Source of the DNA: a virus
IMG/VR virus record: IMGVR_UViG_3300021961_000763
Span: 1 to 21,030 of that record
Direction: 5' to 3' (one strand)
Length of the DNA stretch: 21,030 nt
The translations under genes were made by a program, and so were the position numbers. Positions 9,352 to 16,754 of this stretch are shown in pieces. Position 1 is the stretch's first letter. Every line of letters starts with the position of its first letter. The notes beneath the pieces were generated by a model. The model searched no databases. It saw only the letters and a list, made by a program, of their open reading frames with translations, and was not told where the DNA came from.

Positions 9352-9773
9352 GCGTCTGTCTCTTTACGGTCCTGTTCAAAATTATCAAAATCGTTTAGAG
9401 TGTCAGTAATAAATTGGTCAAAAATGGTAGAGTTTTTTAACAAATCAAGAGCATCCTCTGCAGTATATGGAATATCTTGTTTAGCGTCCATCTTTGTCAT
9501 ATCAACTGGAATTAGTTGTCCAAGTCCTTTAACTGTTAGACCGCTCCAACCTTTAATAACAGCATCAGCATAAGCCTCTAAGAATTTATCATTATCGACT
9601 TCTTCTTCACGCTGGCGAGTACGTTTATTAAACTTATACACTAAAGCGCTGTTTCTAATCTTAATTAGTCTGTCACGACCTACGTAGCAGACACGAACTT
9701 TAAAACCGTCAATATCAGGGAAGTCAACTTCACTGACTTTTTCAGTTACCATTAGATTTTTAATTAAACTCAT
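9342..9773 (-). CDS. Tail assembly chaperone G
   Basis: A 143-residue protein located between the major tail protein and the tape measure, the standard place for lambda gpG-like chaperones. It begins MSLIKNLMVTEKVSEVDFPD, and a central YADAVIKGWSGLT segment followed by a proline/aspartate-containing stretch and an acidic C-terminus fits the family pattern. Its role would be to hold the tape measure soluble and help tube polymerisation; it is not part of the finished tail. The start has a GAGAGG ribosome binding site 6 nt upstream, just after the terminator that follows the tail tube gene. The last codons contain the A AAA AAC slip site. Assignment rests on position, size and the frameshift rather than on a catalytic motif. 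Confidence 0.88.
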   Translation of the reverse strand: MSLIKNLMVTEKVSEVDFPDIDGFKVRVCYVGRDRLIKIRNSALVYKFNKRTRQREEEVDNDKFLEAYADAVIKGWSGLTVKGLGQLIPVDMTKMDAKQDIPYTAEDALDLLKNSTIFDQFITDTLNDFDNFEQDRKETDAKN

Positions 9774-9793
9774 TGTTTCCTCTCATTCTTTAG

Positions 9794-9866
9794 AAAAAAG
9801 GGTAGCTACCATATCCAACTTGCTATTAGTGAGGGGATATCTAATAGCTTGCTGAGGTAGCTACCC
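9794..9866 (-). terminator. Strong intrinsic terminator after the major tail protein gene
   Basis: On the minus strand GGGTAGCTACC (9856-9866) pairs perfectly over 11 bp with GGTAGCTACCC (9800-9810), followed at once by six T (9794-9799). Inside, GCTATTAG (9841-9848) pairs with CTAATAGC (9822-9829) around an 11-nt loop, so the whole forms a long two-part stem. The T tract on only this strand fits termination of minus-strand transcripts. It would reduce read-through from the abundant tube gene into the chaperone and tape measure genes. Confidence 0.82.
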
Positions 9867-9878
9867 ATCTAGATTACG

Positions 9879-9908
9879 ATAAACTACACCCCCTCAAGCG
9901 TAGTTTAT
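9879..9908 (-). other. Hairpin just downstream of the major tail protein stop
   Basis: ATAAACTAC (9900-9908) pairs with GTAGTTTAT (9879-9887), a 9-bp stem with a 12-nt G-rich loop, starting a few bases after the tail protein stop codon. No T run follows, so it is not by itself an intrinsic terminator. It may protect the 3' end of the tail protein message from exonucleases; this role is inferred. Confidence 0.55.
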
Positions 9909-9914
9909 TTAGTG

Positions 9915-11192
9915 TTACGAAGCAGCAGATACGAACATTGTTAGCTCGCTACCAGTACCTTTTGAAGCAGTTGGTTCTTGAGCTAGGAATTCAACTGAGA
10001 TTCCAATAATGTCTTCTACTGTGTGAGTTGGGAAGTTAAACTGCACTGCAGGCATGTAGATAGCTACAGATGGTGCAGAAGCGCCACCAATTCTTAGGTT
10101 AGCAGTGCTAACTTGAGCAATACTAGTTCTAGTATCATTAACGATGTTACGTAGGAACTGAGCACTCTCTTCTACTCCTGCACGTAGGTATGCAGTAAAG
10201 TTTCCAGTGATAGTTCTTGAACCTGTAAACTGACCGATTGGAGAGTTTAGGGCTGCAAGTTCTTCTGGAGTTAGGTAAGTAAGAGCGTTTGAATATGTAA
10301 ATCCAAGTCCTGTTACAGGGAAGGTATACGTATTAGCAGCCCCACCTTGAGTAGTGTGTGTTACTTCAATTGAACTGAGACGGTTCTGAATGAATGCACT
10401 AGTTACTGTTGCAGAAGCTACGTTATAACTTGCGTAAGAGTGATACTCCGCTTCAGAAGTACTAGCCTCTGCGTTTGAATTAGCAGTTACAGAAGCACCA
10501 CCATTGAGCACACCTCCAATAACTGAGATTAGCTCATCTCTGTCAGTGCCTGTTAGCTCAACAAAGTCTGTTCCAAATCCACTCCAGCTTGTAGTAGCAA
10601 TAGAATCGATAGCAGCGTCAATAGATGCTTCGTTTACTGTAGCATTTTTAACTTGATATACTACGTTATCCATTTTAATGTACATATGATATTCAGTAGC
10701 ACGTGCAAAGTTTGAAGTGTGTCCGCTAACGTCTACACCCGCAGCTCTAGTTGCTAGGTCAAACTGCCCACCATTTTGCCAAGCGCTTTGAAGTGATGAA
10801 GAAGTACCTACACCCGCTGCATAAGAAGTGTTTGACATTAGAGCTTGCCATAGGAACCAGTCAGCAAGAGGCTGAGCATTACCAGTAGCATCATTGCTAG
10901 CTCCAGCACTGGTGCTAACAAGACCGGTAGGTCTTAGATAGGTTTGGAAACTCCATTCTGTGGGGTTAATTGCAGTATTAAAACGCTGAGTACTACGGTC
11001 AGGACTTAATCCACTTTCTAGTGATGTAATGTCCTGAGTAGCTGCAGACTGACTAGCCGCATATCCAGCAAGAACTTCTACTCTCCAAGTATTAGTAGAA
11101 GTCATATCTGTAGAATCTATACCACTAGCAGTAATATCTACTGTAGACATATAGACTTCAGAGTTTCTTTGAAGGTTTAGTGATGAAGCCAT
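9915..11192 (-). CDS. Major tail tube protein
   Basis: A 425-residue Ser/Thr/Ala-rich protein, rich in predicted beta structure, placed between the tail terminator and the chaperone genes, which is where the main tube subunit sits in siphoviruses. The N-terminus MASSLNLQRNSEVYMSTVDI and the following TWRVEVLAGY are typical of tube proteins that open with a strand pair. The central part contains EWSFQTYLRPTG and a later FTAYLRAGVEESAQFL segment. The C-terminal ISVEFLAQEPT strand is also characteristic. At 425 residues it is longer than the minimal tube fold of roughly 150-250, so it probably carries an added surface domain. A strong AAAGGAG site lies 9 nt before the ATG and overlaps the stop of the preceding gene. 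Two hairpins follow it, fitting a highly expressed gene. Confidence 0.85.
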   Translation of the reverse strand: MASSLNLQRNSEVYMSTVDITASGIDSTDMTSTNTWRVEVLAGYAASQSAATQDITSLESGLSPDRSTQRFNTAINPTEWSFQTYLRPTGLVSTSAGASNDATGNAQPLADWFLWQALMSNTSYAAGVGTSSSLQSAWQNGGQFDLATRAAGVDVSGHTSNFARATEYHMYIKMDNVVYQVKNATVNEASIDAAIDSIATTSWSGFGTDFVELTGTDRDELISVIGGVLNGGASVTANSNAEASTSEAEYHSYASYNVASATVTSAFIQNRLSSIEVTHTTQGGAANTYTFPVTGLGFTYSNALTYLTPEELAALNSPIGQFTGSRTITGNFTAYLRAGVEESAQFLRNIVNDTRTSIAQVSTANLRIGGASAPSVAIYMPAVQFNFPTHTVEDIIGISVEFLAQEPTASKGTGSELTMFVSAAS

Positions 11193-11206
11193 TTTAGCTT
11201 TCTCCT

Positions 11207-11656
11207 TTAGGATTTAAAAATTTCAAAGCGAGTACTAAGAAATATTTCTGCCATACCATATGGGTGCAGCAAGCCTGAATCTGTTAGTACAGTTAATATA
11301 TTAACATCAAAAAGCTGTAGATCAGGTGTACCTTTAAAATTATATAAAATGTGCTCTACATCCAAAACCAAATTGTTAATTTGGTCAACTGGGTCGTCAC
11401 TATTTACATAACATCTTAAGGTAGATTCAATCTTTGCCTCAGTATTATTGTTAGTATTAAATTTTCTTATTTCTCGCCCTGAGGTAATATAGATTGAGGG
11501 AAAATCATTAATTTCGTCAAGGTATTTTAAACCTCGATATATGTTATCGCGTAAATCAGTTTTAAAATTATACGCGGTATCGTAAGGTGAAGCTCTACCA
11601 TCAATTTGTTTTAGAGAGCTAACTATTAAATCATTGATTCGAGTTCTATTAGACAT
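11207..11656 (-). CDS. Tail terminator / tail completion protein (lambda gpU-like)
   Basis: A 149-residue protein between the neck protein and the major tail protein. It opens with an amphipathic helix (RTRINDLIVSSLKQIDG), then FPSIYITSGREIRKF, a strand carrying RCYVNSDDPVD, a helix (LDVEHILYNF) and the ending TDSGLLHPYGMAEIFLSTRFEIF. This order of helix, FP-containing strand, conserved TDSG and final strand matches tail terminator proteins. They cap the last tube ring and form the head-binding face. It is preceded by a 57-nt gap that holds a sigma70-type promoter. Its own ribosome binding site is weak (AAGAAG). The family call rests on pattern and position. Confidence 0.75.
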   Translation of the reverse strand: MSNRTRINDLIVSSLKQIDGRASPYDTAYNFKTDLRDNIYRGLKYLDEINDFPSIYITSGREIRKFNTNNNTEAKIESTLRCYVNSDDPVDQINNLVLDVEHILYNFKGTPDLQLFDVNILTVLTDSGLLHPYGMAEIFLSTRFEIFKS

Positions 11657-11674
11657 CTTTTTATTTCTTCTTAC

Positions 11675-11703
11675 AGTATACCACGGGTAACAATGTTTGG
11701 CAA
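11675..11703 (-). promoter_or_regulatory. Sigma70-type promoter with extended -10, before the tail genes
   Basis: On the minus strand TTGCCA (11698-11703) is followed after exactly 17 bp by TATACT (11675-11680). Each hexamer matches consensus at five of six bases. The base context TGG before the -10 gives an extended -10 (TGnTATACT). An A/T run (AAAAAATAAAATT) lies just upstream of the -35. Transcription would start near 11668, about 12 nt before the tail terminator ATG. The site occupies one of the few real intergenic gaps. Confidence 0.75.
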
Positions 11704-11713
11704 ATTTTATTTT

Positions 11714-13075
11714 TTAAAGTTCTAATCGTCTAGTTTGAGCTTGCTGTTTAAATTTAGTTTGTATAACTGACCTAATGGAGTCCTCAACTAAATTAGTTAC
11801 CTGATATCCTGAGCGTTCTAACTTTTGGTAGTAGGGCTCATAAAAGTAGTCTACGGTTCGTTGTCTAAAATTAAAAAACGCTCTAATACTATTTCTAAAA
11901 GCTCCTGTACGTTCATAAATTTTAGGTGGTCTAGGCTTACCAGCCCCCCGTCTCATACGTTGTTTTACTTTAGCCTTCACTAATACAGTCACGTCAATAG
12001 CAGATTCTTTTTCAATTCTTTCTTCTTTTTCTATTTCGGGGGGTTTAAAAGCCTTAGAAGCGATTTCTACTCTTCCAGCATAGGCTAACACACTACCAGA
12101 AGAATATATAATGTCAAATGAAAAGCTTTGATTATTAAATTGTTTTTCTATTGTAGCGAATAGGCTTTGAAGTTTTGATAATGCTTGTGGGTCTGTAGAT
12201 AGTTCTGCTAATCTCTTTTGAACAATCTCTTCAAAAGTAGAATTGAAATTAGTATAGGCTTGTTTAAAATCAGAGCGCTTAGCGACTTCTGCAAGTGCTT
12301 CATTAAGTATACTTTTTGGATAGGCAAATTTTATATCTAACGCTTGACCGTCTCGGGAAAGACTAATACGTGCTGTTCTAAGAATAAACTCTTTTTTGAA
12401 CTGAAGGGTTGTAATTGCTGATTGTTTAGCATTAATAGTTAGAGGAATAGTTAAGGTCAGAGCCTTAGTAGTTAAGTTTTTAGATATAGCTTGTAATACT
12501 TTACGGAGGCTTAAATTTTTTTGCTTACTAGGCGCAGATAAATGTTCTTTTAACAACCCTCGTTTGTCTTTATAGTATCTAAAAAATCTTTCAGAGTCTT
12601 CAATAGTTTGAACCTCTTCTTGAATAGCTCCAGTATCTGGATTAACAGAGTATCCAACAGTAAGTTCTTTAGCGCCATCTGCACCAATTCTTATAGGACT
12701 ACCTAATTCAATAGCTCTTTCTCTTCGAGGGGTTATTTCTCTGGAGTTATTTATAATATACTTTAACAAAGAGGCTTTAACTTCTTGAGTTTCAATACCG
12801 CCAGTCACGGTATTAACTTTAATAAGGTCAACTTTCAAGCCTCGACCAGCTACTTCTTGAATTTTACGAGTACCTGTAGCAGATGCAATACCTGCTTCTA
12901 CTATAGCGTATGATTTAGTAGCTAAAGAACGTATTGCAGTAGAAAGTTCTCTTTTCCCTTCGCTCTCTAATGCGATAGCAGCACTAGATAATCTAGAACT
13001 AAAAATACTAGCTAATGCAAAAGGTCTATTGTTTATAATTGCGAAGTTAGATACAGAAAAACTAGGAGAAGCCAT
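11714..13075 (-). CDS. Neck / head-closure-type protein with gp10-like C-terminus
   Basis: A 453-residue protein lying between the head-tail adaptor and the tail terminator. The C-terminal ~70 residues (from about 386) read YERTGAFRNSIRAF and then VDYFYEPYYQKLERSGY and a final basic helix. This TG-x-x-R-x-S start, Y-rich turn and E-x-SGY motif resembles HK97 gp10-type neck or tail-completion proteins, which normally have only about 100-150 residues in all. The first ~370 residues are thus a large extension: helical and Ser/Ala-rich at 18-70, charged at 110-175, beta-rich at 205-250, helical at 255-315, then a Lys/Glu linker near 345-358. I do not recognise the extension. Its ATG overlaps the adaptor stop by one base (TAATG), indicating coupled translation. 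Function as a neck component is inferred from context. Confidence 0.6.
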   Translation of the reverse strand: MASPSFSVSNFAIINNRPFALASIFSSRLSSAAIALESEGKRELSTAIRSLATKSYAIVEAGIASATGTRKIQEVAGRGLKVDLIKVNTVTGGIETQEVKASLLKYIINNSREITPRRERAIELGSPIRIGADGAKELTVGYSVNPDTGAIQEEVQTIEDSERFFRYYKDKRGLLKEHLSAPSKQKNLSLRKVLQAISKNLTTKALTLTIPLTINAKQSAITTLQFKKEFILRTARISLSRDGQALDIKFAYPKSILNEALAEVAKRSDFKQAYTNFNSTFEEIVQKRLAELSTDPQALSKLQSLFATIEKQFNNQSFSFDIIYSSGSVLAYAGRVEIASKAFKPPEIEKEERIEKESAIDVTVLVKAKVKQRMRRGAGKPRPPKIYERTGAFRNSIRAFFNFRQRTVDYFYEPYYQKLERSGYQVTNLVEDSIRSVIQTKFKQQAQTRRLEL

Positions 13076-14349
13076 TATTCAACTAACCTATAAAGATTAA
13101 GGATACGACGTACTTGCGGTGGAAACTCATCGACTCCAAGTTTATAAGAATTAACTGTCTCTCCTTGCATAGTAACTCTGTCACTTCCGGACCGACCTTT
13201 ATAGATAACTTTAATCATCTCTAAGACAGCTAGTTTTAAATCTGCAGGAATTGTAGTATATCCGCCATTATAGTATACTTTAATACCATTAGGATAATTA
13301 TAAAACTTAAGTGGTCGGAAGAAACTAAGTTTTGGTGTTCCACCACCATCGCCAGTATTAAAGCTAATTTCTCCTGTAGTTGGGTAGAATGTATACTCAT
13401 TAACCCGTCTGGACACATCAGGCATTTGAGTAGAGTTGTCTGAGCCATCAAAGCGCATTAACAGTTTTGTATTTTCATTCTGACGAGTTGGATATGTAGG
13501 AGCAGTAAAGTTGGCGGTATATTCTGCGATATGACTAATCTTTAAGTCGTCTAAGTATCCAGTTAAATAGTTAGTTGAAATACCTCTTCCAATATAGAGA
13601 CCTGTATTAAAATTTGGAATAGAGTTTGCGCTGGCAAGAGTTGCAACGCTAGTTCCATTTCGATAGAGTTTAATATTAGAAGAATCCCTAACTAAAGCTA
13701 AGTGATAGAACTGATTGGCGCTATAACCTGTATTAGCGCCTTGGCGCGCAACAATGTTTTCAACTCCATCAACAACAGTTACAAACTGAAAGCCTCCGGA
13801 ATCAAAATCTAAAGATAGCTCCCAGTAGTTATTAGCGCTTCCGCTACTGAGAAGTGTTTGAGTATTAGCACTAACATTATCAAATCTAGCCTGTACCTCA
13901 ATAGTAAAGGGGTCTACACCTAAATCCCAGTCAGAGTTAGAATCAGTTAAGAGATAGCTAGCTCCATCAAAACGAGCACTAGAGCGATTAAATTTTTTCA
14001 CACGAGTTTTAAGAAGCGGATTCCCAAAGTTAGAAATAGTGTGAGATTGCCCTTCAATTATGATAGGTTCACCGTTTGTACCAGGTCCACCTAAGATTTG
14101 AAAATCTTTACCATCATAGTGAGATACTTCATCTACCCTATTTATGGGCGGGTACGAGACAAAAACTGAAGAGATACCGCCATCAAAGAATTCTACGTAG
14201 TTGTTAGAGGCAAAAGTACGACCACAATATGATTCTACTAGTGAAGTGACTTGAGTGGCGATATTAGCTAATCGCCCATCTTCATCTGTATTAATTGTTT
14301 TAATAACTAAAAAGTCTTTAATCTCAGCTAGATTTACTAAGTTGGCCAT
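13075..14349 (-). CDS. Head-tail adaptor (gp6-like connector) with inserted LamG-like domain
   Basis: A 424-residue protein whose two ends look like a phage adaptor of the HK97 gp6/gp15 type. Residues 1-80 form the helical start (LAEIKDFLVI, TSLVESYCGRTF, then YPPINRVDEV). Residues about 312-424 carry YTFYPTTGEISF, GIKVYYNGGYTTIPADLK and a last helix pair. Between them, residues ~117-305 form a concanavalin/LamG_3-like jelly roll: SARFDGASYLL, PFTIEVQARFD, a YHLALVRD strand, KLYRNGTSVA, LYIGRG, GYLDDLKISHIAEYTANFTAP. The frame is continuous. Adaptors bind the portal and recruit the neck protein. The insert would project outward and may bind glycans. The start has a TGGAGGA site 5 nt upstream and overlaps the previous gene by 26 nt. 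The domain calls are my reading of motifs, not a search. Confidence 0.82.
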   Translation of the reverse strand: MANLVNLAEIKDFLVIKTINTDEDGRLANIATQVTSLVESYCGRTFASNNYVEFFDGGISSVFVSYPPINRVDEVSHYDGKDFQILGGPGTNGEPIIIEGQSHTISNFGNPLLKTRVKKFNRSSARFDGASYLLTDSNSDWDLGVDPFTIEVQARFDNVSANTQTLLSSGSANNYWELSLDFDSGGFQFVTVVDGVENIVARQGANTGYSANQFYHLALVRDSSNIKLYRNGTSVATLASANSIPNFNTGLYIGRGISTNYLTGYLDDLKISHIAEYTANFTAPTYPTRQNENTKLLMRFDGSDNSTQMPDVSRRVNEYTFYPTTGEISFNTGDGGGTPKLSFFRPLKFYNYPNGIKVYYNGGYTTIPADLKLAVLEMIKVIYKGRSGSDRVTMQGETVNSYKLGVDEFPPQVRRILNLYRLVE

Positions 14350-14617
14350 CTATATCCTCCAGAATTTTGGAAATTGAATATGCGGTTAGCCGCACAGGAG
14401 AAGAGTTTTTTACCCCTCCAGGAATTGTTTTCCAAGACTCTAATTGTGTTTGCAATTCTGATTGCGCTTTGTGCTGTTCAACATCTTCTAGCGTAAAGTG
14501 ATGATAGGCCCCATTAAAAGAATTACCCTGAGCTAAGTATTCTCTAAATTCGTTATCAAACGTAAGATACTGTTTTCTAGCAGCTTCGAGAATCATACTT
14601 TTAGTTAAAAAATCCAT
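14324..14617 (-). CDS. Small hypothetical protein of the connector region
   Basis: A 97-residue, soluble, mostly helical protein (MDFLTKSMILEAARKQYLTF) with a Gln/Glu-rich middle (VEQHKAQSELQTQLESWKTI) and a C-terminal helix (AYSISKILEDIDGQ). I do not recognise a family. It has an AAAGGG ribosome binding site and overlaps both neighbours: its start lies 17 nt inside the glycosyltransferase-like gene, and its end lies 26 nt inside the adaptor gene. This tight packing suggests coupled translation and a role in head or connector assembly, such as a minor head protein or a partner of the adaptor. The role is inferred from place only. Confidence 0.7.
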   Translation of the reverse strand: MDFLTKSMILEAARKQYLTFDNEFREYLAQGNSFNGAYHHFTLEDVEQHKAQSELQTQLESWKTIPGGVKNSSPVRLTAYSISKILEDIDGQLSKSS

Positions 14618-15296
14618 CTGTTATCCCTTTACTATTCCAAAAACTTAAATCATATGGACTTTCACCTTCTTCTATTTTTGGACCTGCATTAAAAGATTCT
14701 GAAAGGTCACAAATAAGTCCTGGTAATCCTTCTAAGTAGAATTTAGAGTGCGGCTTAAATGTTTTTTCTGTCAGTTTTTCTAGCCGTAACCAGAAAAAAG
14801 TTCCTGCATAGCTAAATCGCTCACCAATATTTTCAGGTAAGTAGTCTTTTCTATCAATTAAGCAAGAACCGTAAACACTATATTTTTTATTCGTAAAAGG
14901 TAGTTTAGCGTGTTGGGTTAAGGTGTAATGAAGTAGTACATCTGTCCAGATAGAAGAGGCTTTACCATTGTCAGATTCTGGATGATAGGTAATGCCTTTA
15001 GAATGGCAATAGTAGAGCATACCACTTTGATGTTCTTTAAGTAGTTTAGGAAGACTCTGCTCAAAAAAATGACCCGTTTCTCGAAGAGGGTTATTATCTA
15101 CGGTAATAACTTCATAGCCTAATTTATTTAGGATTGAAGAGACTCTTTCATAGATATCAAGCTCAGTAGTCACTCTAGTAACAGTAGCTATCTTTTTCCC
15201 GGTAAAGATTGCGTTATACTTTACAAGTGCTTTTATGACTTTAAGCACTCCAGGATGGTCTAAGCAGTGAATATGACAAATGCAATGTTTTAACAT
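14601..15296 (-). CDS. Glycosyltransferase-like protein
   Basis: A 231-residue protein that resembles a family of bacterial and phage glycosyltransferase-like proteins. The pattern I recognise is an opening strand CHIHCLDHPG, a YYCHSKGI motif (residues 96-102) equivalent to the Y-x-H-(S/T)-K-G signature, W117 after it, a FSYAGTFFWLRLEKL segment (161-175) equivalent to the SGNFWW-like motif, and a YLEGLPGL stretch near 187. No classic DxD is evident. Family members are thought to transfer sugars, but the substrate here is unknown. The gene sits directly after the capsid gene and its hairpin, and just before the connector genes, with an AGAGG site 4 nt before the ATG. A role in modifying virion proteins is possible; host-surface change is an alternative. 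Confidence 0.55.
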   Translation of the reverse strand: MLKHCICHIHCLDHPGVLKVIKALVKYNAIFTGKKIATVTRVTTELDIYERVSSILNKLGYEVITVDNNPLRETGHFFEQSLPKLLKEHQSGMLYYCHSKGITYHPESDNGKASSIWTDVLLHYTLTQHAKLPFTNKKYSVYGSCLIDRKDYLPENIGERFSYAGTFFWLRLEKLTEKTFKPHSKFYLEGLPGLICDLSESFNAGPKIEEGESPYDLSFWNSKGITDGFFN

Positions 15297-15316
15297 AAAA
15301 CCTCTGATATGAAATA

Positions 15317-15341
15317 AGGGGGAGGGCTGTGCCCTCCCCCT
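15317..15341 (-). terminator. GC-rich hairpin after the capsid gene
   Basis: On the minus strand AGGGGGAGGGC pairs with GCCCTCCCCCT over 11 perfect base pairs with a 3-nt loop (ACA), followed by TATTTC. The tail is short in T, so termination may be partial. A minor 6-bp hairpin (CTAATT/AATTAG, 15353-15369) lies between the capsid stop and this stem. Together they fit attenuation after the most abundant head gene. Confidence 0.72.
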
Positions 15342-15371
15342 CCAACAGCAGACTAATTGTAAAAATTAGTA

Positions 15372-16754
15372 TTATGAGCTTGCAGTTGTGATAAGTGCAG
15401 CATATGAGTAACGTGAGCTTAGCGCTGCTTGACTTACAGTAGTAAGAGCCTGGAAGTCCATACGAGTGCTGAGATACATCGCAGTTACTTGTTGCTGTGG
15501 TAGATATTCACTTTCGATTTCCATCGCACGACGCTCACCGATAATGAATCCTGGCTTGTAAACTAGAATACCGAGGTTAGAATCGGCAGCTCCAGCAGTA
15601 TCCATGAACTCAGAGATGAAGATCGGAATACCGTATACAGCACCAACACTACCAGTGAGATAAGTAGCTTGTGCTCCGAACTTATCTACAGTCTGGAAAT
15701 CAGTGTTAGTAACTAGGTTGTTATATCCTTCTACTGAAGTGATATAAGCTAGGTTGCTTCCAAGAGCAAGTCCATAACGACCTAGAGTAATACGGGCAGC
15801 AGCAATATCACCTGGGTCTGCCTTATCAATAGTGGTTCCAGTTTTAGTAACTAGACCACCAACGGCAGCAGCGTGCTCTACAATACCCTTAATAACTGAA
15901 GGATAGGCTCCAGCAGCAGTTAGAGTATTTGATGATGAGAAGGCGCTAAGTGAGCCGTTACCACGTAGAAGAGCCTTATCGATTCCACGTGCTAGACGAC
16001 GAGTAGCCGCTTGGCGTAGGAAGTCGATGAGAGGAAGAATAGTATCTTCTTCTTCGTCTTTGGCAATATGGGTTGAAACCATAAACTTCTTCGGGCTAAC
16101 AGTAACCGCACCAATTTGAGCTTGACGAGAAGTTGGAACTGTAGTAGTATCAGTGACACCAGTGGCAAATGAACCGCTGGGGAACTGAGCTACGAAGTCA
16201 CTAGTATCTTCGTCGGCTACTGGAATACGGAAATCTTTTGAGTTAACCTCAATGCGGTTAAACATTGGAGCAACTACGAGTTGCTGTTGCATCTCGTTAT
16301 AGACGTTAGTGCTGAAGGCTTCGTTTAGGTTGCTGTCAGTAAGAACAGCTTTCATGCGGTCACCAAGCTTAGTGTCAAAGACGTTCCACTTGTTGAGGGC
16401 ACGGGCTAGGAATACAGCGTTTGACTTCTCAGCATCTGAGAATTGGGCTGCAGTGCGAGTGCTTTCCTGGTAGTGCATTTTGCTACTTTGGAAAGAATTT
16501 ACCTGCTCGCGATAGGCTTTTAGCTGACCTTTTAGCTCAGCAAGCTCCTCCATGACACGAGTGTCTGGAGCGCTATTGGTTTCTTGCGCACGGTACTCAG
16601 CAGCTTCTGCTTTAAGTACGGCCTCACCAGTTTTTTCAACTAGTTGAGCAACACGTGGCTCTGATACTTGAGCTGGCGCTGCTTTAGTAGTTACTTCGGC
16701 AGTAGAAGCTTTCGTATCAAGTTTAATTGGTTCACCTACGTTTTCAGTAGTCAT
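15372..16754 (-). CDS. Major capsid protein alone, from an internal in-frame start
   Basis: An ATG at 16752-16754 lies in the same frame as the protease fusion and begins MTTENVGEPIKLD. It is preceded at 9 nt by a near-perfect Shine-Dalgarno (AGAGGAG), stronger than most in this window. Initiation here gives a 460-residue protein, a normal size for an HK97-type capsid precursor: about 100 residues of delta-domain-like scaffold followed by the shell domain. This would let the phage make hundreds of capsid subunits while making few protease copies. The long fusion would then be a minor product carried into the prohead. That two products are made is inferred from the start signals; there is no sequence break. 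Confidence 0.75.
   Translation of the reverse strand: MTTENVGEPIKLDTKASTAEVTTKAAPAQVSEPRVAQLVEKTGEAVLKAEAAEYRAQETNSAPDTRVMEELAELKGQLKAYREQVNSFQSSKMHYQESTRTAAQFSDAEKSNAVFLARALNKWNVFDTKLGDRMKAVLTDSNLNEAFSTNVYNEMQQQLVVAPMFNRIEVNSKDFRIPVADEDTSDFVAQFPSGSFATGVTDTTTVPTSRQAQIGAVTVSPKKFMVSTHIAKDEEEDTILPLIDFLRQAATRRLARGIDKALLRGNGSLSAFSSSNTLTAAGAYPSVIKGIVEHAAAVGGLVTKTGTTIDKADPGDIAAARITLGRYGLALGSNLAYITSVEGYNNLVTNTDFQTVDKFGAQATYLTGSVGAVYGIPIFISEFMDTAGAADSNLGILVYKPGFIIGERRAMEIESEYLPQQQVTAMYLSTRMDFQALTTVSQAALSSRYSYAALITTASS

Noticed and set aside
13236-13451. Minus-strand 71-codon frame inside the adaptor gene
   Set aside because: Out-of-frame shadow within a gene that has clear motifs on both sides.
13435-14001. 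LamG region as a separate gene inserted between two adaptor fragments
   Set aside because: The frame is continuous from 14349 to 13075, with no stop or good internal start at the borders, so it is one protein.
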